The position numbers and the translations under genes are program-made. Shown here piece after piece: positions 1 to 7,918 of a stretch of DNA of 33,389 nucleotides (position 1 is the stretch's first letter; the number at the start of each line of letters is the position of its first letter). This stretch comes from Bifidobacterium breve (GTDB lineage Bacteria > Actinomycetota > Thermoleophilia > Solirubrobacterales > Solirubrobacteraceae), in the NCBI GenBank assembly GCA_945881845.1, contig CAMCVN010000020.1, forward strand, positions 1-33,389. Reading direction: 5' to 3'. The notes beneath the pieces are model-generated. The model saw only the letters and a program-made list of their open reading frames with translations, had not been told where the DNA came from and searched no databases.

Positions 1-840
1 CCGGCGGTGATCATCGCGGCGCTCTATGCGCGCCGGGTTCAGACGCTGCGCGGCACGCCCCGCGCCGTGCCGGGTTGGCGCCAAGTATCGATGTTCTCCG
101 GGCTGGTTCTGATCGTGGTTGCGGTCGGCTCGCCGATCGGCAGCATCGCCGGCGATCTTTTCTCGGTCCACATGGTCGAGCACCTGATGCTGGGCGACAT
201 TGCGACTTTGCTGATCGTGCTGGGAGTGACGGCGCCGCTGCTTACCCCGGTGCTGCAGCTGCCGGGCTTTGACCGTCTTCAGATCTTCGTCAACCCGATC
301 GTTGCCTTCGTCCTCTGGGCGGCAAACCTCTACCTCTGGCATCTGACGCTCTTCCACGAGGCGGCGGTCCGCAATGAGCTGATTCACGTCGTCCAGCACG
401 CGGCCTTCGTCTTCTTCGGAATCAACGTCTGGATGGCGCTGCTCGGGCCGTTGCCGAAGCCGACCTGGTTCGGCACCGCGGCGCAGTTCGGCTACATCGT
501 CGCCGTCCGCCTGACCGGCGCCGTGCTCGGCAACGTGCTGATCTTTGGCGAGGTCTTCTACCGCGTCTACGACCCGGGCCGCGCCGACTGGAATGTTGGC
601 GGAGCCTCCGATCAGGCGATGGCAGGTGGGCTGATGATGCTCGAGGGCTCGGTGCTGACGATCTGCCTGCTCGCTTGGCTCTTCCTCAAGACCGCGAAGC
701 AGACCGATGAGCGCCAGGAGCTGGTTGAGTTCGCCCGCGGGCAGGGAGTCGAGCTGACCGATTCACGCGCCGCCCGTGCAGTTGCCGCCGGCCGCAGCGA
801 GGAGCTGCGCGAGCGGATCGTCGCCGGCTCGTTCAGCTAG
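1..840 (+). CDS. CtaG-like cytochrome c oxidase assembly / caa3_CtaG family membrane protein (5' truncated)
   Basis: The reading frame is open from base 1, so the gene probably begins upstream of the window; the first in-window start is GTG at 7. The product is a multi-pass membrane protein with hydrophobic segments separated by paired histidines (HMVEHLMLGD, LWHLTLFHEA, HVVQHAAF). That pattern is typical of the caa3_CtaG family, linked to copper delivery or assembly of cytochrome c oxidase. The last 50 residues form a soluble, charged tail. Its stop overlaps by 8 bp the end of the convergent HAD gene. Function rests on family resemblance; no oxidase genes are present in the window to support it by context. 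Confidence 0.75.
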   Translation, partial: PAVIIAALYARRVQTLRGTPRAVPGWRQVSMFSGLVLIVVAVGSPIGSIAGDLFSVHMVEHLMLGDIATLLIVLGVTAPLLTPVLQLPGFDRLQIFVNPIVAFVLWAANLYLWHLTLFHEAAVRNELIHVVQHAAFVFFGINVWMALLGPLPKPTWFGTAAQFGYIVAVRLTGAVLGNVLIFGEVFYRVYDPGRADWNVGGASDQAMAGGLMMLEGSVLTICLLAWLFLKTAKQTDERQELVEFARGQGVELTDSRAARAVAAGRSEELRERIVAGSFS

Positions 841-1468
841 CGCGCAGCGGCATCGCGAAGTGCTGCTCCAGTTCGTCAAGCGTCTGCGCCGCGCTGGTGT
901 GGTGGACGGTGATCATCCCCAGCGCCCGCGCCGGCTTCAGATTGCCCGGCAGGTCGTCAACGAAGACGATTCGCGAGGCTGGCAGCGCGAGCCGCTCAAG
1001 CGCGATCTCGTAGATCGCTTCGTCAGGTTTGCGAACGCCTTCGTGGCCGCTGATTACGACGGCGTCAAAGAGTTCCGGAAGCTGGTCATGTGGGTAGCGC
1101 TCAATTCCCCAAGAGTTTGAGAGCAGGCCGGTGCGGATTCCGTTGGCGCGCGCAATCCGCAGCGCTTCAAAGATCTCCTCTTCGGCAACGATCGAGCCGA
1201 GCACGCGGTCGACCAAGCTGGTGGCTCGATCCGGCCCGAGTTCCAGCAGTGCAGCCAGCCGCAGCTCAAACTCCGGCTCGGTGATCACGCCGGTTTCCAG
1301 CTCTACCAGTGCCTGGCGGCCGTCGGGGTCGGCGGCGAAGAGATCGCGCACGCGCAGCGGATCAATCCCTTCCTCCTTACAGAAGGTCTGGAAGCCGGCG
1401 AAGACGTCGCTTGTCAGTACGCCGCCCCAATCGAGCAGCAGGCCCGCCGGCCCCGCCTCAGGCGCCAT
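833..1468 (-). CDS. HAD-superfamily (subfamily IA, epoxide-hydrolase-N-like) hydrolase
   Basis: A 211-residue HAD phosphatase-like protein. Motif I is DWGGVL (Asp13), motif II LLSNSWG, motif III the Lys of RKPDEAIY, and motif IV FVDDLPGN. The second acidic residue of motif I (DxD) is Gly here, a variant seen in the sEH-N/YihX-like subgroup, so phosphatase activity may be weak or the substrate unusual. I start it at ATG 1468 because that places MAPEAGPAGLLLDWGG directly before motif I; a longer reading to 1537 only adds sequence inside the upstream gene. It overlaps the end of the APH-like gene by 11 bp, indicating translational coupling. The pair matches the HAD-APH order in ACAD10, which suggests a role in hydroxy-acyl-CoA metabolism (inference). 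Confidence 0.8.
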   Translation of the reverse strand: MAPEAGPAGLLLDWGGVLTSDVFAGFQTFCKEEGIDPLRVRDLFAADPDGRQALVELETGVITEPEFELRLAALLELGPDRATSLVDRVLGSIVAEEEIFEALRIARANGIRTGLLSNSWGIERYPHDQLPELFDAVVISGHEGVRKPDEAIYEIALERLALPASRIVFVDDLPGNLKPARALGMITVHHTSAAQTLDELEQHFAMPLRAS

Positions 1469-2552
1469 CGCTGAGAGCCCGCGCGCGGCTGGCAAGTTCA
1501 ACGACGCCGTCGCCGAACTGGGCCAGGAACGGATCATCGGTTGAGCCGGCGACGGCGCGCTTGTAGTTGCCTTCCATGAAGACGACCGTCTTCCAAAGCG
1601 CCAGCGTCTGGTACCAGCGGATGTCGGTCATCTCGCGGCCCGAGCGCTCTTCGTAGCGGGCGATCAGGTCGGCGCGCAGAGGGAAACCTTCGTCGCGCGT
1701 CATCGAGTTCAGCTCAAACATTCCCAGCGGCGGGTCGTCGCGGTCAACGTAGAGCGTTGCGAAGTAGCCAAGATCCGCGAGCGGGTCGCCGATCGTCGCC
1801 ATCTCCCAGTCGAGAATCGCTTCCAGCTTCGTCGGGGTTGCTGCTGCGTAGATCACGTTGCCGAGCCGGTAGTCGCCGTGGACGACAGTCGCGGGCCCCG
1901 ACTCGGGCATGTTCGCGGCCAGCCACTGGCCTACGGCTTCAACGTCTTCGAGCTCGCGTGTGCGGTTGTGGTCCCAGAGCCCACCGAAGCGACGCAGTTG
2001 GCGCTCGAGGTAGCCGGTCGGTTTGCCGAAGCCCTCCAGCCCCGCGGCCTCCCAGTCGACGCTGTGAAGTTCAACCAGCGAATCGATCAGCTCCTCGCCG
2101 AGCTTCTGGCGCTGCGCTGGATCCTCGAAGATCGCCGGCATTTCGCTGCTGATCACTTCGCCGTCGACGTGTTCCATGATGAAGAACGGTGCGCCGATGA
2201 TCGCCTCGTCGTCGCCGACGGCCAAAACCCCCGGTACTCGCGCGGCGGTCGGTCCAAGCGCGCCGATCACGCGCGCTTCGCGCAGCACGTCGTGCGCACT
2301 CGGCGGCAGCGGCCCGCGCGGCGGGCGGCGCAGAATGAATCGCGCATCGCCGCGCGTGACGGCGTAGGTGACGTTTGAGTGGCCGTCGCCGATCGGCGAG
2401 ATCTCCAGCTCTCCTTGGCCGATTCCGGCCGCGTCGAGAAACTCGATCAGTGGGTCGAGCACAACCAGAGGCGGGCGCTCGTTGGCCTCGCCTTCTGCGT
2501 GTGTGCGAACAATGTCGTCGTCGGCTAGTTCGTGAACTGACATCGGGCGCAT
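1458..2552 (-). CDS. Aminoglycoside-phosphotransferase-fold (APH/ACAD10-like) acyl kinase
   Basis: An APH-fold small-molecule kinase of about 364 residues. Visible motifs are the N-lobe IGDGHSNVTYAV glycine-rich loop followed by FILRRPPRG, the Brenner motif HGDYRLGN with catalytic Asp, and the metal-binding ILDWEMATIGDP. The RRPPRG and DWEMATIGDP signatures are those of ACAD10/ACAD11 and bacterial LvaA-like proteins, not antibiotic-resistance enzymes. Known relatives phosphorylate 4-hydroxyacyl-CoAs. Starts at 2552 and 2543 (MRPMSVHEL) are both possible; a start at 2690 would run into the divergent sixA coding region. It is the first gene of an overlapping pair with the HAD hydrolase and is divergent from sixA. 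Confidence 0.8.
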   Translation of the reverse strand: MRPMSVHELADDDIVRTHAEGEANERPPLVVLDPLIEFLDAAGIGQGELEISPIGDGHSNVTYAVTRGDARFILRRPPRGPLPPSAHDVLREARVIGALGPTAARVPGVLAVGDDEAIIGAPFFIMEHVDGEVISSEMPAIFEDPAQRQKLGEELIDSLVELHSVDWEAAGLEGFGKPTGYLERQLRRFGGLWDHNRTRELEDVEAVGQWLAANMPESGPATVVHGDYRLGNVIYAAATPTKLEAILDWEMATIGDPLADLGYFATLYVDRDDPPLGMFELNSMTRDEGFPLRADLIARYEERSGREMTDIRWYQTLALWKTVVFMEGNYKRAVAGSTDDPFLAQFGDGVVELASRARALSDGA

Positions 2553-2598
2553 AAAGCTACCCGTCGTCGCCCCTCGTAGTCCTTTACCCTGCTCAGCG

Positions 2599-3078
2599 AT
2601 GGCACAGCAACTGTGGCTACTGCGGCACGGCGACGCCGAACCGCACGGTACGCGAGATGACCATGACCGCAAGCTCAGCGAGCGCGGCATCGAGCAGGCG
2701 CGCGCAGCCGGTCAGGCGCTCGCTGCGCTCGGCTTCGAGCCGACGGCCGTTCTGACCAGCCCAAAGGTGCGCGCGCGCGACACTGCGGCGGAGGCCTGCG
2801 GGGCGCTGCTCTTCAAAGCGGTTGAATTCCCGCCGCTGGCTGGTGGCTTCGACGGCGCTGCTGCACTCGACCTCTGCGGGCCGGAGCACGGAGACCGCGT
2901 GCTGATCGTCGGCCACGAGCCCGACTTCAGTCAGATTGTTTACGACCTCACCGGCGCGCGCATCGACATGAAGAAGGGCGGCCTTGCCGGCATCAGGCTC
3001 GGCTCTTTGCGGCGTGAGCTGATCGTGCTGATGCGGCCGCACGAGCTGATTGCGATTGCCGGTCAGGGCGAGCGGTGA
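2599..3078 (+). CDS. sixA: SixA-like histidine phosphatase
   Basis: A 159-residue branch-1 histidine phosphatase. The RHG signature is at residues 9-11 (His10 becomes phosphorylated), Arg58/Arg60 lie in SPKVRARDTA, and the second active-site His is in IVGHEPD (His106). The short length and the absence of an inserted domain match SixA, which dephosphorylates phosphohistidine or small phosphorylated substrates in the cytoplasm. TACCCT ends 8 nt before the ATG and no Shine-Dalgarno site is seen, so the transcript may be leaderless. The stop overlaps the GTG start of the Nudix gene by 4 bp. Mycobacterial MutT1 combines a Nudix and a histidine phosphatase domain in one chain, so the two products probably act in sequence on the same nucleotide-type substrate (inference). 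Confidence 0.85.
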   Translation: MAQQLWLLRHGDAEPHGTRDDHDRKLSERGIEQARAAGQALAALGFEPTAVLTSPKVRARDTAAEACGALLFKAVEFPPLAGGFDGAAALDLCGPEHGDRVLIVGHEPDFSQIVYDLTGARIDMKKGGLAGIRLGSLRRELIVLMRPHELIAIAGQGER

Positions 3079-3464
3079 GCGGCGTCGCACGCACGATCGA
3101 GGCGGCCGGCGGCGTGGTTGAGCAGGACGGTCTGATCGCGATAGTCCACCGCCCGCGCTACGACGACTGGTCGCTGCCGAAGGGCAAGCTCGACAAGAAC
3201 GAAAGCTCGGAGCGCGCAGCGCTGCGCGAAGTGCAGGAGGAGACCGGGCTCAGCTGCCAGCTGGTCGAGGAGCTCGAGCCGGTCAGCTACACCGACAACC
3301 GCGGCCGCCCGAAGAACGTCCGCTACTGGCGGATGAAGGTCCTAAGCGGCGAGTTCGAAGTCAACGACGAGGTTGACGAGCTGCGCTGGCTAAGCAAGGC
3401 CGACGCGCTCGCGCTGCTCAGCTACGCACACGACCGCGAGCTGGTCGCGGCGCTCGCCGACTGA
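3075..3464 (+). CDS. Nudix hydrolase (MutT/diadenosine-polyphosphatase-like)
   Basis: A 129-residue single-domain Nudix protein. The Nudix box spans residues 37-59 and fits GX5EX7REUXEEXGU exactly, with G37, E43, R51, E52, E55, E56 and G58 visible. HRPRYDDWSLPKGK just before the box is typical of MutT1 or Ap4A hydrolases acting on 8-oxo-dGTP or dinucleoside polyphosphates. Translation starts at GTG 3075 inside the sixA stop (GTGA overlap), giving strong coupling. The pair reproduces the two domains of mycobacterial MutT1 as separate proteins in reversed order. The exact substrate cannot be read from the sequence. Confidence 0.88.
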   Translation: MSGVARTIEAAGGVVEQDGLIAIVHRPRYDDWSLPKGKLDKNESSERAALREVQEETGLSCQLVEELEPVSYTDNRGRPKNVRYWRMKVLSGEFEVNDEVDELRWLSKADALALLSYAHDRELVAALAD

Positions 3465-3468
3465 CCGA

Positions 3469-4437
3469 CTAGCCGAGGCCGTTGAGCTTCTTCGCTGCGC
3501 CGACAACGTCACCGAGTTCGACGTTGTTGACGGCCAGAATCGTCGGCATCTTGCCGCGCGCAGCCTTGCAGGCGTTGGCGCGGGCGACGATCGCGGCCTT
3601 CGTGTTCACGACCGCTGAATCTTCGGCGTAGCTGATCCCGTTGGGGGGGCGCGTTACGAAGTGGTTCATCAGGAAGAGCGGTCCGTTTGCCGGGCCGCCG
3701 CGGTTGGCGCGGCAGCTGTTGGCCAGCTCGGCGGGGTCGGTCAGGAGGCCGGCGCTGGCGAACGAGTAAGGCGTTTCGCGCAGCGTTGACTTGTAAGCCT
3801 CGAAGTACCACTTGACCGGCGTGGTCTTCGACTCCGAGGTCATCACGACGCGCTGGCCGCTGGAGATCATCTTCGCCAGCGTCGGGAAGCGCGTCGGTGA
3901 ACCCTTGTAGATGTACTTCAGCAGTCCGGCCTTCGTCGCCGCGGCGGCAAAGTCGGCTGGCGCGATGTTGTCCTGGTTGACGAAGACCATCACTTCGCGC
4001 GGGTGGCTCTTGAGGAACGCGGCGATCGGCTTTAGGCCGTCGACGAGTGGGGTTGAGCCAAGCTCGCACTTGTTGTGGCAGAGATAGAGCTGGCGCTTCG
4101 GGTTGCTCGCGTCGGTTGACTTGACGTACTTGATCGGCCCACCGCCGAGGTCGTAGCTGTCCGGCACGCCGTACTCCATGTCGATCAACATCGCGCGAAT
4201 CCCGCGCTTGAGCTGCTCGTTGATCGCGATTGCGTGGTTCGGAACTCCCCAGCCGAGGCTGGCGCTCGACATCGCGTTGTGGCTGCCGGGGAGCACGACC
4301 TTGTCGAGCGTTCGCGAGCAGAGCTTCGCCGATCCGTTGCAGGCCGGAGCGGCGGCCGAGGCGGCAGCCGAGAAGGTCAGCGCACCGAGCGCGCAGGTTA
4401 GAACGGCGGCTGTCAGGAAACTTCGATTAGCGGTCAT
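3469..4437 (-). CDS. Secreted PI-PLC X-domain-like phosphodiesterase
   Basis: A 322-residue protein with a Sec signal peptide (about residues 1-29, ending SAAASAAA). The mature part is a PLC-like TIM-barrel X domain: LPGSHNAM carries the first catalytic His (H53), RAMLIDMEYG holds the acidic metal or inositol-contacting residues, and YLCHNKCE the second His (H121). No lipid anchor or wall anchor is seen, so it is probably released. Cysteines at 33/40 and 120/124 could form disulfides. Relatives cleave phosphatidylinositol or glycerophosphodiester-type head groups. It is convergent with the Nudix gene with a 4-bp gap. A GATAAT box ends 6 nt before the ATG. Confidence 0.82.
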   Translation of the reverse strand: MTANRSFLTAAVLTCALGALTFSAAASAAAPACNGSAKLCSRTLDKVVLPGSHNAMSSASLGWGVPNHAIAINEQLKRGIRAMLIDMEYGVPDSYDLGGGPIKYVKSTDASNPKRQLYLCHNKCELGSTPLVDGLKPIAAFLKSHPREVMVFVNQDNIAPADFAAAATKAGLLKYIYKGSPTRFPTLAKMISSGQRVVMTSESKTTPVKWYFEAYKSTLRETPYSFASAGLLTDPAELANSCRANRGGPANGPLFLMNHFVTRPPNGISYAEDSAVVNTKAAIVARANACKAARGKMPTILAVNNVELGDVVGAAKKLNGLG

Positions 4438-4443
4438 CCGATC

Positions 4444-4449
4444 ATTATC
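4444..4449 (-). promoter_or_regulatory. Candidate -10 box, leaderless start of the PI-PLC-like gene
   Basis: GATAAT read on the minus strand, then six bases (GATCGG), then the ATG at 4437. There is no Shine-Dalgarno site. The spacing puts the transcription start at or next to the ATG. No clear -35 box is seen. Confidence 0.4.
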
Positions 4450-4490
4450 ACCGCATTCACAGATCGCTGCGCTGATTTGATCGGAGGAAG

Positions 4491-4579
4491 CGGAGAGGGA
4501 GGGATTCGAACCCTCGAACGGAGTTACCCCCGTTACACGATTTCCAGTCGTGCCCGTTCAACCACTCCGGCACCTCTCC
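4491..4579 (-). tRNA. tRNA-Ser(GGA)
   Basis: The reverse strand folds as an 89-nt type II tRNA. The acceptor GGAGAGG pairs with CCTCTCC, the T arm is GAGGG-TTCGAAT-CCCTC, and there is a long variable arm. The anticodon stem CACGA/TCGTG encloses CTGGAAA, giving anticodon GGA (serine). The discriminator is G and CCA is not encoded. It sits alone between the PI-PLC-like gene and dedA. Confidence 0.95.
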
Positions 4580-4632
4580 TGGAGAACTTCAGACTGGGAA
4601 GCGTAGCCCGCACCCCGTAGCATTGTCGCCCT

Positions 4633-5268
4633 GTGGTTCTAGCTCCCGCGATACTCGCCCTCACCGACACTGTCAGCCAAGTGATTAGCGACCTCGGCCT
4701 GGTTGGCCTTGTGGCACTGATGTTCGTCGAGAACGTCTTCCCGCCAATTCCCTCCGAGGTCGTTCTGCCGCTTGCCGGTTTCTTCGTCGCCCGCGGCGAG
4801 ATGAGCTTCGTCGGCGTGCTGTTTGCAGCGACGCTTGGATCGGTACTTGGCTCAATCCTGCTCTACGAGTTGGCGCGTTACGGCGGGCGCCCGTTCGTGC
4901 TTCGCTACGGCTCACTCCTGCGGGTCGGCCCCGAAGAGCTTGATCGCGCCGATGCCTGGTTTGTTCGGCGCGGCCCGATCGTAGTGCTCGTCGGACGCTG
5001 CATCCCGGGGGTACGGAGCTTGGTTTCGCTTCCGGCCGGAATGCTGAAGATGTCACGCGTCGCTTACATCCTGCTGACTCTGGTTGGGAGCCTGATCTGG
5101 AACACAGCGCTGATCGGCATCGGCTGGATCCTTGGCGAAGAGTGGGGCAAGGTCTCTGATGTCGTCGGCGCGGTTGGCACGCCGCTGCTGATCGTGGTGC
5201 TGTTGATTCTCGGCGCGATCTCAGTGGTCTGGTGGTGGCGTCGCCACCCCAGTCGGCGCCTCGACTGA
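4633..5268 (+). CDS. DedA-family (VTT domain) membrane protein
   Basis: A 211-residue integral membrane protein of the DedA/VTT family. ENVFPPIPSEVVLPLAG near residues 33-49 is the family's acidic, proline-rich re-entrant motif, and GRCIPGVRSLVSLPAGMLKMS near residues 119-139 is the second signature with the essential arginines. Five or so hydrophobic segments follow and the tail ends in WWWRRHPSRR. Characterised members are lipid scramblases or undecaprenyl-phosphate/phosphatidylethanolamine flippases. GTG 4633 is chosen as start; TAGCAT lies 9 nt upstream and no Shine-Dalgarno site is visible. Convergent with the aminopeptidase gene, 2 bp apart. Confidence 0.9.
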   Translation: MVLAPAILALTDTVSQVISDLGLVGLVALMFVENVFPPIPSEVVLPLAGFFVARGEMSFVGVLFAATLGSVLGSILLYELARYGGRPFVLRYGSLLRVGPEELDRADAWFVRRGPIVVLVGRCIPGVRSLVSLPAGMLKMSRVAYILLTLVGSLIWNTALIGIGWILGEEWGKVSDVVGAVGTPLLIVVLLILGAISVVWWWRRHPSRRLD

Positions 5269-5270
5269 GC

Positions 5271-6488
5271 TCAGAGCTGCCACTCGCCGTTGGCCAACAG
5301 CGGGGTGCGCCCGCCGTCGCCGTCAACGCCGGTTACGACAACGTCGTGCGAGCCGATCATGAAGTCGACGTGAATCCGACTGAGGTTGATCCGGCCGCGA
5401 TCATCGTCGCCATCGAGGCACATCCCGTAGGACGAGCCAAGCGCGATGTGGCTGGCTGCGTTTTCGTCGAGCAGCGTGTCGAAGAAGGTCGTGCCGAGCT
5501 TGCCGATCCGCCCGTCACCGTCGACCAAAGCAACTTCGCCGAGCCGTGAGGCGCCTTCGTCGCGGTCGCAGTAGCCGCGCAGGATCTCGGCATTCTTGTC
5601 GGCGTCAATTCGAATCGCCTTGCCGCCCTTGAACTCAACTTCGAGCCCTTCAATGATCGAGCCGCCGAGCACCAGTGGCTTCGTTGCTCGCACTACGCCT
5701 TCGGTCCGCGCCGGGTCTGGAACCGAAAAGATCTCCTCGGAAGGGATGTTCGGCATGTGGTCGATCCCATCAACGGTTTGGAATTGCGCCGCGAGGAACT
5801 TGCTCGTCGGCAGCAGGCCGACGACGAGGTCGGTGCCCGGCCCTTCGAAGTGGAGCGAATCGAAGCGTCGCTCGGTGACCTTCCCGGCGGCCTCAATCAG
5901 CACCGCGGCGCGCGTGCGCCAAGCGGCGACCGGGTCGTCCTCGTCGAGTCGGCAGACGTGGACGAGCGCTTCGGCGAGCCGCTCGAGTGCGGCGGCCGGT
6001 TCAAGCTCGGGAAAGACCAACTCGGCCCACTCTTGGCTCGGGCAAGGGCCGATCGTCCAGTTCGTTGTCGCATCGTTGACGACGGTGCCGCTCTCCTTGA
6101 CCGCTGGCAACTGATCCTTGCCGACCAGTGCCGGATCAATGTCATCGAAGAGTCCAGGCGCGGCCGGGCCGCTGAGGCCGATCCGGGCGCAGCGTTGGTC
6201 ACCGAGCGCGAGAATGCGGTCGCCGTACCAAGAAGGGACGAACTCCAACGTCTGCGGGTCGGCATTGGCTAGGCGGGCGTGCTTTACGTGCGGGTCGTAG
6301 TAGCCGACGTCAACGAAGCGTGCGCCGTGGCGGTAGGCGCTGGCGGCCAGCGCGCGGGCCACCTCCTCTTTACCGATCTCGGCGCCGATCGCGACGATCT
6401 GCCCCTTCTGAACGTTGGCGCCGAAGCCGACCATTAGGTCTGCGAAGCGCTCAAGGGTCTGCTCGTCAAAACCGCTGAATGATGCCAT
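5271..6488 (-). CDS. M29-family aminopeptidase (AmpS/PepS-like)
   Basis: A 405-residue cytosolic metallo-aminopeptidase, full length for family M29. The predicted two-metal site is intact: Glu251 in NIPSEEIFS, Glu318 in SRLGEVAL, His347 in ASHIALG, Tyr354 in GSSYGMC, and His373 with Asp375 in IHVDFMIG. The N-terminal half (residues 1-190) has the nucleotide-binding-like fold usual for the family. The enzyme releases N-terminal residues from peptides. The start at 6488 is preceded by TAGGCT six bases upstream, consistent with a leaderless message. It is divergent from the BI-1-like gene across a 59-bp promoter region. Confidence 0.92.
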   Translation of the reverse strand: MASFSGFDEQTLERFADLMVGFGANVQKGQIVAIGAEIGKEEVARALAASAYRHGARFVDVGYYDPHVKHARLANADPQTLEFVPSWYGDRILALGDQRCARIGLSGPAAPGLFDDIDPALVGKDQLPAVKESGTVVNDATTNWTIGPCPSQEWAELVFPELEPAAALERLAEALVHVCRLDEDDPVAAWRTRAAVLIEAAGKVTERRFDSLHFEGPGTDLVVGLLPTSKFLAAQFQTVDGIDHMPNIPSEEIFSVPDPARTEGVVRATKPLVLGGSIIEGLEVEFKGGKAIRIDADKNAEILRGYCDRDEGASRLGEVALVDGDGRIGKLGTTFFDTLLDENAASHIALGSSYGMCLDGDDDRGRINLSRIHVDFMIGSHDVVVTGVDGDGGRTPLLANGEWQL

Positions 6489-6494
6489 TGCGCC

Positions 6495-6500
6495 AGCCTA
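6495..6500 (-). promoter_or_regulatory. Candidate -10 box, leaderless start of the M29 aminopeptidase
   Basis: TAGGCT on the minus strand, six bases, then the ATG at 6488. No ribosome-binding site is visible, which supports a leaderless transcript. Confidence 0.42.
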
Positions 6501-6535
6501 TCGGCCGAGCAGCTCAAAGCCGACCGCGGTTTATC

Positions 6536-6541
6536 TAGAAT
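6536..6541 (+). promoter_or_regulatory. Candidate -10 box, leaderless start of the BI-1-like gene
   Basis: TAGAAT, then GGCGGC, then the ATG at 6548. The box is AT-rich against a GC-rich background and has the same six-base spacing as the divergent aminopeptidase promoter. Confidence 0.45.
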
Positions 6542-6547
6542 GGCGGC

Positions 6548-7201
6548 ATGTCTACTCCCGGATTTGCTGCTTCCCACCCCGTCACGCGCGAACGCTCACT
6601 GGCGATCTTCGGCCAGGTCATGGGTCTCGTTGCGATCACCTGCGGCTTTGCTGCCGCCGGTGCCTACATCGGCCGCGACCTCTCCGGCCTTTCGTCCCTG
6701 CTCCCTTGGATCCCCGCGATCGCTTGCCTGATCGGGCTCAACGTCGCTAACAACAAGGGGCTCCGTCAGCTTGCGCTCGTCCTGCTCTTCGCAGTTGGCT
6801 TGCTGCTCGGAATCTCGATCGGTTACACCGTCAACTACTACACGTCGACCGACCCCAGCGTCGTCTACCAGGCGGTGGGCGCAACAGCGCTCTTCGTTGC
6901 CGCTCTCGGCGCTGGTGGCTACGCAATCCGCAAGGACCTCTCGTTCCTCTATCGCTTCGCTTTCTTTGCGCTGCTCGGGCTGATCGTCTTCGGCATCGTC
7001 ACGCTCTTCGTCAGCATGCCGGGCGGCTCGATGATCTATGCCTTCTTTGGCCTCGCGATCTTCGGCCTCTTTGTCGTGCTTGACTTCAACCGTCTGCGCC
7101 GCGCCGGTCAGCAGGAGGTAATTCCATTGGCGGCAGGGATCTTCCTTACCGTCTTCAACATCTTCCTCTTCTTCCTGCAGATCTTCGGCGGCAACCGCTA
7201 A
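6548..7201 (+). CDS. Bax inhibitor-1/YccA-family membrane protein
   Basis: A 217-residue protein with seven hydrophobic segments and a short cytoplasmic N terminus, the usual size for the BI-1 (TMBIM) family. The C-terminal signature is present: [11 protein letters not shown] in the segment 6-7 loop, followed by [24 protein letters not shown]. Family members form pH-sensitive calcium leak channels or interact with membrane proteases such as FtsH. The start is fixed by the TAGAAT-N6-ATG arrangement. msrA follows in the same direction within 20 bp, so both may share a transcript. Confidence 0.88.
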   Translation: MSTPGFAASHPVTRERSLAIFGQVMGLVAITCGFAAAGAYIGRDLSGLSSLLPWIPAIACLIGLNVANNKGLRQLALVLLFAVGLLLGISIGYTVNYYTSTDPSVVYQAVGATALFVAALGAGGYAIRKDLSFLYRFAFFALLGLIVFGIVTLFVSMPGGSMIYAFFGLAIFGLFVVLDFNRLRRAGQQEVIPLAAGIFLTVFNIFLFFLQIFGGNR

Positions 7202-7218
7202 CGGTGCTGCGCCGCGCA

Positions 7219-7866
7219 ATGGCTTCACGGCTCAGCGTTCCCGAGGCCGACCAAACGCTGCCGGGGCGTGAGAGCGAGCTGCCTGGCATTCCCGAGCGTC
7301 ACGCTGTTCTTAACGCGCCGCTGAAGCCACCGTTCGGTGATGGCGTGCGCACCGCAGTTTTCGGCCTTGGCTGTTTCTGGGGAGCGGAGCGGATCTTCTG
7401 GCAGCTGCCGGGCGTCGTCTCAACCGCCGTCGGTTATGCCGGCGGCACTACGCCAAACCCGACATACGAAGAGACCTGCTCCGGCCAGACCGGCCACACC
7501 GAGGCCGTGCTCGTCGCCTACGATCCGGCGCAGATCAGCTACGAGGATCTGCTGAAGGTTTTCTGGGAAGGGCACGACCCAACTCACGGGATGCGCCAAG
7601 GCAACGACGTTGGAACGCAGTACCGCTCCGCGATCTACTGGGACGGCGAGGATCAGCATCAAGCCGCCGTTGCGTCGGCTGAGCGCTACGGCGCGGCGCT
7701 GAAAAGCTCCGGGAAGGGTGAGATCACTACCGAGATCGCCCCCGCAGGACCGTTCTACTACGCCGAGGATTACCACCAGCAGTATCTACACAAGGTGCCG
7801 CATGGCTACTGCGGCCTTGGTGGCACCGGCGTTAGCTGCCCTATAGGCACGGGCCAAGCGGCCTAG
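7219..7866 (+). CDS. msrA: Peptide methionine-(S)-S-oxide reductase MsrA
   Basis: A 215-residue MsrA. The catalytic Cys52 is in [14 protein letters not shown], followed by [26 protein letters not shown], all diagnostic. [23 protein letters not shown] near the C terminus supplies the resolving cysteines. The enzyme reduces methionine-S-sulfoxide in proteins using thioredoxin. The N-terminal extension ([18 protein letters not shown]) is the kind seen in longer actinobacterial MsrAs. ATG 7219 is preferred, but an in-frame GTG at 7204 is possible; neither has a clear Shine-Dalgarno site. It follows the BI-1-like gene closely and precedes the two-Cys-module genes. Confidence 0.93.
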   Translation: MASRLSVPEADQTLPGRESELPGIPERHAVLNAPLKPPFGDGVRTAVFGLGCFWGAERIFWQLPGVVSTAVGYAGGTTPNPTYEETCSGQTGHTEAVLVAYDPAQISYEDLLKVFWEGHDPTHGMRQGNDVGTQYRSAIYWDGEDQHQAAVASAERYGAALKSSGKGEITTEIAPAGPFYYAEDYHQQYLHKVPHGYCGLGGTGVSCPIGTGQAA

Positions 7867-7872
7867 TAGCGC

Positions 7873-7918
7873 AGAAGTACCGGCGCATTACGGCCGAATA
7901 CTGTGAGAGCCTGTCGCC
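7873..7918 (+). repeat. Upstream region duplicated in front of the first two two-Cys-module genes (copy 1)
   Basis: The ~46 bp before the gene at 7919 recurs with few changes before the gene at 8650: GAAGTA(A)CCGGCGCAT, then ACGGCCG, then CTGTCGCC and the start. TACTGT here corresponds to TGCTGT in the second copy, in each case 14 nt from the start. The duplication therefore included the promoter, and the two genes are probably co-expressed from separate but identical-type promoters. Confidence 0.6.

Noticed and set aside
1458-2552. Aminoglycoside resistance gene
   Set aside because: Although it has the APH fold, the ILDWEMATIGDP and LRRPPRG signatures belong to ACAD10/LvaA-type acyl kinases.
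1458-2690. Extended start (2690) for the APH-like kinase
   Set aside because: The extra ~46 residues are low-complexity and run across the divergent sixA start; the kinase domain is complete from 2552 or 2543.
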